Assembly: GCF_040616545.1 (NCBI RefSeq)
Contig: NZ_CP156688.1
Location: forward strand, 2,728,001 to 2,792,000
Length of the DNA: 64,000 nt
Direction of reading: 5' to 3'
Source of the DNA: Akkermansia muciniphila
GTDB taxonomy: Bacteria; Verrucomicrobiota; Verrucomicrobiia; Verrucomicrobiales; Akkermansiaceae
Of the stretch, positions 55,848 through 62,443 are shown piece after piece (within the stretch, counting starts at the first letter, position 1; each line of letters opens with the position of its first letter). Made by a program: the position numbers and the translations under genes. The notes beneath the pieces were generated by a model, which had not been told where the DNA came from, searched no databases, and worked only from the letters and a program-made list of their open reading frames with translations.

Positions 55848-56654
55848 ATGACACCGACAAAAGGAGACGTGAAAAGCTGGCTGAAAGCCATTGGAAAGGA
55901 CCGTGACTGGCTCGCCAGGAAATGCGGCACGGAAAAAGGAACGGTCAACAACTGGCTTTCCCCCTCCGGCCCCTTTCCCTCCAACGCCATTTTGAAAATT
56001 CATTCCCTGATGTCCCAATACGGACCTGTTGCGCCGGAAAATGCACCCATTCAGACCAACCGCCTGGTGCTGGAAATCACGGAAGAACGCATGCGGAACT
56101 ACGAAAGGGCCGCCTCTGAACGGGGAGTGCCCCTGCGGCAGTGGCTGACGGAACTGGCGGACCAGGCGGCGGACGTGCGCCAGCTCCGGCCAGAACGCCT
56201 CCCCTTCGTTCCGCTGGCGGAACAATTCCCTTCCCCTGGCGCACACGCCAGGGGCGAATACAGCACGCAGATCGTCGGCAACATCGCCGCCGGCTCCCTT
56301 GCGGAAAGCGATACCGTCCCGTCCACCATTTACATGGAAAGGCCCCTGGGCAAAAATGAATACGTGGTCCGCGTGGAAGGAAAATCCATGGAACCCCTCA
56401 TCCCGGACGGCGCGCTAGTAGTCATGCGGCGCCATACCGCTCCGCCCATCCCCAAACCGGGCACCATTGTGGAATACAACGACGGCCGCGGCGTGACCCT
56501 GAAAAAACTGATCCGGAAGAAAAATGCGGAAACGGGAAAAATGGAACATGCGCTGCAGCCCATCAACCCCGCGTTCAAGGATATTGCCCCCATGGAGGGA
56601 GGCAGCATCTCCGGGGTATACGTGGAAACGCTCGTGAACTACCGCAAAGGGTAA
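55848..56654 (+). CDS. S24 family self-cleaving repressor (CI/LexA-like)
   Basis: 268 residues from the ATG at 55848. N-terminal helix-turn-helix (SWLKAIGKDRDWLARKC, then TVNNWLSPSGPFPS), a linker, and a C-terminal S24 peptidase domain. Self-cleavage residues can be placed: Ala148-Gly149 scissile bond in NIAAGSLAES, Ser180 in EGKSMEPLIPDG, Lys219 in VTLKKLIRK; the spacing of 39 between Ser and Lys is close to LexA's 37. Such repressors are inactivated by RecA filaments after DNA damage. Operators flank its promoter. Probably a prophage or SOS-type switch for the adjacent phage region. Confidence 0.9.
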   Translation: MTPTKGDVKSWLKAIGKDRDWLARKCGTEKGTVNNWLSPSGPFPSNAILKIHSLMSQYGPVAPENAPIQTNRLVLEITEERMRNYERAASERGVPLRQWLTELADQAADVRQLRPERLPFVPLAEQFPSPGAHARGEYSTQIVGNIAAGSLAESDTVPSTIYMERPLGKNEYVVRVEGKSMEPLIPDGALVVMRRHTAPPIPKPGTIVEYNDGRGVTLKKLIRKKNAETGKMEHALQPINPAFKDIAPMEGGSISGVYVETLVNYRKG

Positions 56655-56664
56655 TTCATACCTC

Positions 56665-56694
56665 CCGGGGAAAAGTCCGTTCCCCGGCTCTTTT
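56665..56694 (+). terminator. intrinsic terminator of the S24 gene
   Basis: CCGGGGAA (56665-56672) pairs with TTCCCCGG (56680-56687), followed by CTCTTTT. Confidence 0.8.
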
Positions 56695-56882
56695 CCATTT
56701 CATTCCTTGTCCGTAATGAATAAGGGCCATGGATGAAAGAACTTGCAGGGGGTGATGGTATTTGATTAGGTAACGCGGAAACCGCGCTTCCGGACGGCTG
56801 CCGCCCTGTGGTGCGAATCGGCGGTGCGGAAAATACTCTCTCCAATTGAACTGAACCCGGAATTTAAAGCCTGCTCTCTCCC

Positions 56883-58070
56883 ATGTCCAACACGCAGAAC
56901 TCTCCCATTGCGCCTGGAAGTGAAAAACATCACTACCACATTCTTGACGGTCTGCGCGGGGTGGCCGCCATCGTCGTCGTATGGTTCCACATCTTTGAAG
57001 CCTACGCCACCAGCCATGTGGACCAGATCATCAACCACGGCTACCTGGCCGTCGACTTTTTCTTCATGCTGTCCGGGTTCGTCATCGGCTACGCCTACGA
57101 CAACCGCTGGAAGACGATGACCACCGGGGAATTCATCAAGCGCCGCCTCATACGCCTGCAGCCCATGGTGGCGATAGGAGCGGTCATCGGCGCGCTTATC
57201 TTTTATTTCCAGGGCTGTTCCGTATGGGATGTATCCCAGGTGGCGGTCATCTCCCTGCTCGTCGCCACCTTTGTCAATATCCTGCTGATTCCATCGCCTC
57301 CCGGCCTTGAAATCCGAGGCCTGGGAGAAATGTACCCGCTCAACGGACCAAGCTGGTCCCTGTTCTTTGAGTACATCGGCAACCTCCTTTATGCACTGTT
57401 CATCCGGAAACTCTCCACCCGCTCCCTGGCAGTACTGGTTATCCTGGCCGGATGCGGTCTGGCTTCCTTCAGCTTCTGGGGGCCCAATGGAGACATCTGC
57501 TCCGGCTTCGCCATGACCGGGACGGAATGGACAGGCGGCTCCCTGCGCCTGCTGTACTCCTTCTCCGCCGGGCTGCTTCTGTTCCGCCTGTTCAAGCCCG
57601 TCAACATCAAGGGCTCCTTCTGGCTATGCGGCATCTCCCTCGCCATCCTGCTGGCCGTTCCCCGGCTGGGGGGAGAAGACGCCTTCTGGATGAACAGCCT
57701 CTATGAAACCGTATGCTTTGCCGTCTTTTTCCCGCTCATCCTCCTCTTTGGCGCCTCCGGCAAAATCACTGATCCCTATACGGATAAAATATGCCGGTTC
57801 CTGGGCAGAATCTCCTACCCCCTGTACATGGTCCATTACCCGTTCATCTACCTGTACTATGCGTGGGTGAAAAACGGAGACCTCTCCTTCTCTGAATCCC
57901 TCCCCGGCGCCCTGGCCGTCGTCATCGGAAGCATCCTGCTGGCCTGGCTGTGCCTGAAGTTCTACGATGAACCCGTCCGGAGCTTCCTGGCGAAGCACTT
58001 TTTAAAGCGGAAAAATAACCGCAACCTTAAGCCTTCATCTTCCGTACTCCAAAAAAAGACGGACGGCTAA
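56883..58070 (+). CDS. acyltransferase-3 family membrane protein
   Basis: 395 residues, about ten hydrophobic helices. ILDGLRGVAAIVVVWFHIFE with the catalytic-type His, GYLAVDFFFMLSGFVIGYAY (quoted in part: AVDFFFMLSGF) and the C-terminal YPLYMVHYPFIYLYYAW identify the AT3/OafA-like family, which O-acylates surface polysaccharides. Its last codons (KKTDG) overlap a phage terminator hairpin, suggesting that the phage-like segment joins the chromosome here or that this gene is phage cargo altering the host surface. Single-gene unit. Confidence 0.9.
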   Translation: MSNTQNSPIAPGSEKHHYHILDGLRGVAAIVVVWFHIFEAYATSHVDQIINHGYLAVDFFFMLSGFVIGYAYDNRWKTMTTGEFIKRRLIRLQPMVAIGAVIGALIFYFQGCSVWDVSQVAVISLLVATFVNILLIPSPPGLEIRGLGEMYPLNGPSWSLFFEYIGNLLYALFIRKLSTRSLAVLVILAGCGLASFSFWGPNGDICSGFAMTGTEWTGGSLRLLYSFSAGLLLFRLFKPVNIKGSFWLCGISLAILLAVPRLGGEDAFWMNSLYETVCFAVFFPLILLFGASGKITDPYTDKICRFLGRISYPLYMVHYPFIYLYYAWVKNGDLSFSESLPGALAVVIGSILLAWLCLKFYDEPVRSFLAKHFLKRKNNRNLKPSSSVLQKKTDG

Positions 58071-58082
58071 AGCCGCCCGTCT
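58051..58082 (-). terminator. intrinsic terminator at the phage-region edge
   Basis: 11-bp stem with one mismatch (58057-58067 with 58072-58082), loop TAAA; minus strand runs into TTTTTTT. The stop codon of the plus-strand acyltransferase lies within the loop. Similar in sequence to the terminator behind the capsid gene. Confidence 0.85.
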
Positions 58083-58109
58083 GAATTCGCACCACATCAC
58101 TATACAGAA

Positions 58110-58150
58110 TTACGCTGCAAAGAACTTTTCCGTCGCAGTAGATGATGCAG
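58110..58150 (-). pseudogene. 3'-end fragment related to the capsid gene
   Basis: The minus strand ends a frame AASSTATEKFFAA-stop, matching the capsid C terminus CEEKFSVA-stop, and the flanking bases through the terminator (58053-58150 against 60041-60145) are visibly alike. The remainder of the capsid-like gene is absent. Confidence 0.6.
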
Positions 58151-58200
58151 CCAGCGGTGGATAAATCGCCGGCCATATACGTGACTCAATTCTCCACGGC

Positions 58201-58386
58201 CTACTCTGCCTGCGGTCCCATCCAGTAGTTGATGTTCACGTTATTACTTTTGTAAATTAAAAAACACTGGCGCACACCACTTGACCTCCAATTGTTCCGG
58301 GGCCAGGTCACCGCCTTATAACGCCAGTTCTGAATCCCCCCCTTCCATCAGGGAGGACTATGGAAATAAAATTGCAGTTTTCTCAT
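58201..58386 (-). pseudogene. 61-residue phage frame interrupted by one in-frame UGA
   Basis: Begins with ATG at 58386, two bases after the fibre gene stop: MRKLQFYFHSPP, then TGA (58350-58348), then in the same frame 48 sense codons (WKGGIQNWRYKAVTWPRNN, ending NINYWMGPQAE) to TAG. A run of seven G follows the UGA on this strand (58342-58336), so a one-base change would instead fuse an alternative ATG (58348) to the same tail. Could be a decayed gene, a fibre-tip fragment or a recoded small protein. Confidence 0.5.
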
Positions 58387-58388
58387 CG

Positions 58389-59612
58389 TTAAATATTTTC
58401 TACATTAAGATAATCAGCCGGATTGATACCCTGGATAACACTTACTCGAAAGTGGGCCATTTGCTCCGAACAGGTATCCACGATGGCATAATGACAGTCA
58501 TTGCTGACTAACCCAAGAGGAACCTCTCCAAGGTAGTATACCTGGGGAGTCAGATAACGGCGGTTAAAACTATTGTAATTATCATCCACTCTCACGCCTG
58601 CGTGTCTCCCCAGATAAATCTTGCTGGAGTTCCATGAGGACGGAACCACCATCAAGTCCAGCCGGGAGACTTGGTCCAGGCTGATACCGGGCCACGGCAG
58701 CTCCGTAAGTTCTCCGGCCGCATTTTTAGCGACAACTTTCTTATCTGCACAATCCACGTAAAAGGACGGTCCCGGTATATCCTCAATGGCCGATGCTGCC
58801 ACATTGCTGTAATAACCGGTCCAGCCGAATTTGGTGGATGTATTTCCCATATTGACACCGCTTAACAGGGACATCACCAGAACGTAGTTACCGGGTCCCG
58901 CAGGACTGACGGCGCCGCCGTAGTTGGTGTTGGGGACGGCGGATTTGACCAAGATGCATTTATGAGCGGCGTTCGTTCCTATCCAGGACAGGCCGCACCA
59001 CCCGGACAAAGACCGCTCAATCTTGACGTTGCGGCCCTCAAGCGTAGTCACGGTACCGTTGACGTGGTCCAGGTGGTATACATTCTCCAGAACGGACATG
59101 ACGGCAGCGGCACCTGCATTGAGTCCGGTCTTGGGAAGTCCGGGCTCAAGCGCGGATGCGGCATTGATGCCCCCGTTGGCGGTGACGGGTCCGTCTATCG
59201 TAGCCCCGCCAGTTGAAGAAAACCCGTCGGTAAAATGGGTGCATGCCAAATTTAGGGGAAGCGGTGTAGTCCGCCCATCAACAATGCCGTAGGTTTGCAA
59301 GTACAAACCGCCATCCTGGTTGCCAATGGAAAACCATCGTTTACCATTGTCAGCAATGGTGGGATTGTCAACATAAGCCCCGATGTTGATCGGCACACTC
59401 ATTGGCGTGATATATGCGCCGGTAGTGCTGGCTACCGTCGTGGCCGTAAGTTCCCCATCCAGTACCATATTACCGGCGGTATTCAGTTTCGGAGCGGCGT
59501 TCCAGCATAGGCGTTCTTCCGCCGTAATATGTGCAGTTCCATTCTCCACGTGCTCATGCAGTTCAGCCTGAGAGGCCATGAAGATTCCATTGACTGTAGT
59601 AATTTTATTCAT
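58389..59612 (-). CDS. phage tail-fibre/receptor-binding-like protein
   Basis: 407 residues from the ATG at 59612 (MNKITTVNGIFMASQAELHEH). An N-terminal AELHEHVENGTAHITAEER segment resembles the short fibre-type heptad found in phage tail and baseplate proteins, followed by Gly/Thr/Ser-rich beta-structure. Position after the capsid gene at the end of a structural operon supports a virion fibre or decoration role. No enzymatic motif seen. The next small frame begins 2 bases after its stop. Confidence 0.6.
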   Translation of the reverse strand: MNKITTVNGIFMASQAELHEHVENGTAHITAEERLCWNAAPKLNTAGNMVLDGELTATTVASTTGAYITPMSVPINIGAYVDNPTIADNGKRWFSIGNQDGGLYLQTYGIVDGRTTPLPLNLACTHFTDGFSSTGGATIDGPVTANGGINAASALEPGLPKTGLNAGAAAVMSVLENVYHLDHVNGTVTTLEGRNVKIERSLSGWCGLSWIGTNAAHKCILVKSAVPNTNYGGAVSPAGPGNYVLVMSLLSGVNMGNTSTKFGWTGYYSNVAASAIEDIPGPSFYVDCADKKVVAKNAAGELTELPWPGISLDQVSRLDLMVVPSSWNSSKIYLGRHAGVRVDDNYNSFNRRYLTPQVYYLGEVPLGLVSNDCHYAIVDTCSEQMAHFRVSVIQGINPADYLNVENI

Positions 59613-59930
59613 GATTATTCTTTCTGGTTGTTGTGAGGTGGCTGAATAACTCCACTGCCACCTTGTCCACTCGTACCACTTCGTTGAAAGCATCTACCTG
59701 GTCCCCGGAAAAATCATCACGTGTGAAACGTCTGAACTGGATAAACCCGGCCCGCATTCGAAAATTTGTCTCCTCTCACAGGTTCGGGCATCCGATCTGT
59801 ATTTGTGCGTGCCAATAGTCATTGGCTCAACGTCAAATGAGTGGATGAGTCTTCACAAGAAAAGAAACCAAATGGAACTAAAGGAAGAATTCCTTGCCAT
59901 TTTAATATGACATTAGTTCGTCAATGCCCT

Positions 59931-59960
59931 AAAAACAAAAAACTTCCTAAATCAGGAAGT
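59931..59960 (-). terminator. second intrinsic terminator downstream of the capsid gene
   Basis: Minus strand ACTTCCT-GATTT-AGGAAGT followed by TTTTTTGTTTTT. Confidence 0.85.
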
Positions 59961-60047
59961 CGAAAAATGGAGCGGATGATGGGTTTGTGATAAATTACAA
60001 TCAGATATTTACGTCAATCTGTAACACTTCTGTAACGTCCGTATGAC

Positions 60048-60074
60048 AAAAAAGACGGGCAGCCGAAGCCGCCC
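60048..60074 (-). terminator. capsid-gene terminator with UUCG tetraloop
   Basis: Minus strand GGGCGGC-TTCG-GCTGCCC (one G-U pair) followed by GTCTTTTTT, 33 bases after the capsid stop. Confidence 0.88.
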
Positions 60075-60106
60075 GCCTGAATGCGAACCACATCAATGTT
60101 GCCGAA

Positions 60107-61237
60107 TTAAGCCACAGAGAACTTTTCCTCGCAGTGGATGGAAAGCACGGTTTCTTCCCTGGTGCGTGCAGCGCCCATGCCGAAGGTCACGCCTGCCAGT
60201 AGCGTGTCGATGGACGTATCGGGCTGGCGCATGTGGAACTTGGCATCTTCCCAGATACCATAAATCAGGTCTTCACTGCGCCACATGGGGCAGACGCGCA
60301 CGTACTTCTTGGCGCTGGCCGTGCCAACGTTGACCAGAGGCAGGGAATCCGTAATCAGGAACCGGATGCCCAGCAGCGGGCTGACAAAGCCGGTCTTCAG
60401 GGCCTGGAAGCCGTAGTCGATATTCTGAAGCTTTTCCATGCGCATCATCTCGAAAGCCTGTTGCGAAGTAATGCCCATGCACAGCGTGCCGCCGCCGTTG
60501 AGGGCGTAACGGGCCTGCATGCAGGTCTTGGCAAAGAGCAGCTTGTCAATCGTAATGCCGCTGGGGGTGAGCGTCCCTTCCGGGGTGTAGTTGACCGGGA
60601 CCACGTTGGTCTTCTTGGTGTCGATGTCAAAGTCATCGGTGAGCTCGTCCCAGGTGGTAATGAGGCCTTCTCCGCGGACATAGGGCTGTTGAGGCAAAGC
60701 CTCTTTCTCATAGCCGCCCTTGCCAACGTAATTATCACCCAGCAGGCCGCCGGTAGCGCCGCCCTTGTAGGGGGAACCGTCCTCGGCATCCGGCATGATG
60801 GAAGTCGGCGTCTGGATGATATGCTCTCCGTAGGTGTCGGAACTCTCGTCCAGGTCTACGCAGGTGCCCAGCAGCACGTCGTCCTTCACGCGCTCGGCCG
60901 CATTGGTAAGCTGTGTGACCATCGTGGTGGCGTTAATCGGCAGGCTGGCCAGGAACTTCTCGTCGTCCGTGGACCACTTCAGGAACTTCTCGAACAGTTG
61001 AGGACGCATATTGCGCAGGCCGAACTTGAGTTCCGTGGCGACAATATCCTGCATTCGCTGGGTACGACGGTTCAGTTCCGTGGACCCGATAGCAGGAAGC
61101 TGGTACATATCACCGTTGCAGCCGTGGATGACCTGGGCGAACGGAGTCAAGACGGACATCTTCTGTTGCAGCTCTTCAATGAGCTGCTGAGTGCGCGTCT
61201 TTTCATACATTTCCGGAATAGTTCTTTCAATCTTCAT
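60107..61237 (-). CDS. phage major capsid protein
   Basis: 376 residues from the ATG at 61237 (MKIERTIPEMYEKTRTQQLIEEL, quoted in part: MKIERTIPEMYEKTR); a longer upstream frame passes through a terminator hairpin and is rejected. Typical podophage/large-capsid features: ATELKFGLRNMRPQLFEK, NAAERVKDDVLLGT, LNGGGTLCMGITSQQAFEM and a C-terminal hydrophobic beta-strand region. It directly follows a scaffold-like gene, the standard head-gene order. Confidence 0.85.
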   Translation of the reverse strand: MKIERTIPEMYEKTRTQQLIEELQQKMSVLTPFAQVIHGCNGDMYQLPAIGSTELNRRTQRMQDIVATELKFGLRNMRPQLFEKFLKWSTDDEKFLASLPINATTMVTQLTNAAERVKDDVLLGTCVDLDESSDTYGEHIIQTPTSIMPDAEDGSPYKGGATGGLLGDNYVGKGGYEKEALPQQPYVRGEGLITTWDELTDDFDIDTKKTNVVPVNYTPEGTLTPSGITIDKLLFAKTCMQARYALNGGGTLCMGITSQQAFEMMRMEKLQNIDYGFQALKTGFVSPLLGIRFLITDSLPLVNVGTASAKKYVRVCPMWRSEDLIYGIWEDAKFHMRQPDTSIDTLLAGVTFGMGAARTREETVLSIHCEEKFSVA

Positions 61238-61286
61238 GTGTTGGTGCTTTGGTTGTTGCAACTTCACTCCACACGAGACCGGAGCA

Positions 61287-61325
61287 TAAAAAAATGGTGG
61301 CAGTGTCACGTGACACCGCCACCAT
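61287..61325 (-). terminator. intrinsic terminator between scaffold and capsid genes
   Basis: Two 16-base arms (61294-61309 and 61310-61325), one mismatch, centred on CACGTG; minus strand runs into TTTTTTT. It would reduce read-through into the capsid gene or act in termination-antitermination. Confidence 0.8.
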
Positions 61326-61354
61326 CCGCAATGGACCAATAGAAAGAAAAAAGG

Positions 61355-62140
61355 CTAGTAAATCTTGATACCCGCGAGCCTGTTGAAATGTTCGGCGGCG
61401 GCCTTGTAGCCCTTGCTGCCGGGGTTGAACAAATCCTTGTGGTAGGGATTGTCCGGGTTGTTGATGATGTCGTCCATCTCCTGCTGGCGGGATTGGGCAC
61501 TGGCAGCCTGTCCGGCTCCGCGCGTCCGTTCCTCACCCACCATGCCGCGCAGCACGTTGCAGAGGCGGAACACATGAGGATTCATCAGGGCCTGGGCGTC
61601 CTCCTTGCTTATCCCCCCGTGCTTCACCGCATCGGCAATAAAGCGCTTGGTGGCGGCCATGTTCCCGTCAAACTCTCCCTTCCACTCGCCCTTCAGGGAT
61701 TCCAGGGCCTGCTTGTCCGCTTCCCGCTGGGCGGTAAGGAGGGAATCGCACACCTGGGTGACGAAGGCGCCTGCGGCATCCGGAGCAATCCCGTTGGCCT
61801 TGGCGTGGGAGGCAATCATGGAACGGGTTTCGTCCGTCCCGTTAAAGGACTCACCCAGCTCCAAGACATATTCGTCTCCGGGGTCTCCGTCCGCCGGGGG
61901 CTGGGCCGGGTCCGTGGTGTCCTCCTGCGTGAAATCGAACGGATTCACGTCACTGGGGGCGCTGTTCTGGTCAGGCGTCTGTGTAGCTGCGGGGTCTCCC
62001 CCCTCTCCGGGCGGGGGCTGGGCTGCTGGGTCTCCCCCCTGGGGCGCCTGGCTGGGGTCTGCTGCCGGTTGTCCCCCGCCTGCATCCGCAGGTTCCGGGT
62101 AACGCAGCACGGTCATTCGCATCGTGATGATATGGTGCAT
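61355..62140 (-). CDS. phage scaffold-like protein
   Basis: 261 residues: an acidic, Pro/Gln/Asp-rich disordered N-terminal half (about residues 15-85) and a helical C-terminal half (SLLTAQREADKQALESLKGE, RFIADAVKHGGISKEDAQAL). This composition and the position between portal and capsid fit T7 gp9-like scaffolds, which shape the procapsid and then leave. Start could also be the internal ATG giving MRMTVLRY. Confidence 0.75.
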   Translation of the reverse strand: MHHIITMRMTVLRYPEPADAGGGQPAADPSQAPQGGDPAAQPPPGEGGDPAATQTPDQNSAPSDVNPFDFTQEDTTDPAQPPADGDPGDEYVLELGESFNGTDETRSMIASHAKANGIAPDAAGAFVTQVCDSLLTAQREADKQALESLKGEWKGEFDGNMAATKRFIADAVKHGGISKEDAQALMNPHVFRLCNVLRGMVGEERTRGAGQAASAQSRQQEMDDIINNPDNPYHKDLFNPGSKGYKAAAEHFNRLAGIKIY

Positions 62141-62146
62141 GGTATT

Positions 62147-62443
62147 TTAGTTATTGGTGGTTGTGGAATTGTCTTCAACAGGCTTGGAGCGTTCTTGTTC
62201 CAACCATTTGATTACATGGAGCTGCCCGTCGCGCCTGGCGGCCATCAGCGTCAGCATTTGGGGGTCTCCGCTCAACGGGATGCCCTGCTTGTCGGCAAAT
62301 AGGAACACCGGCAGGCCGGTCTCGAAATGCTCTTGCAGCACCTTCATGGCCTCGTCGGAAATGCCTTCTCGCAAAATGCGTCGGCGCCGGGCCAGCTTCC
62401 GCTTCGTCTCTTCTTGCAGTGGGTTCTTTCTCATGGTCGTCAT
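62147..62443 (-). CDS. small phage protein between portal and scaffold genes
   Basis: 98 residues from the ATG at 62443, which overlaps the portal stop (ATGA). Basic N terminus (TKRKLARRRRILREG) followed by helical and beta segments (DEAMKVLQEHFETGLPVFLF). No family recognised; head-assembly accessory by position. Confidence 0.7.
   Translation of the reverse strand: MTTMRKNPLQEETKRKLARRRRILREGISDEAMKVLQEHFETGLPVFLFADKQGIPLSGDPQMLTLMAARRDGQLHVIKWLEQERSKPVEDNSTTTNN

Larger units (their letters stand above)
59613..60106. other. phage intergenic region with two terminators
   Basis: About 490 bases between the fibre-like gene and the capsid. Holds two minus-strand terminators (60048-60074 and 59931-59960); no gene is supported. 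A TTGACG on the minus strand near 59832 may belong to a fibre-gene promoter but has no convincing -10. Confidence 0.5.

Noticed and set aside
58201-58386. Global UGA-to-Trp recoding in the phage
   Set aside because: The portal gene ends at UGA in a tight ATGA overlap with the next start, so UGA acts as stop.
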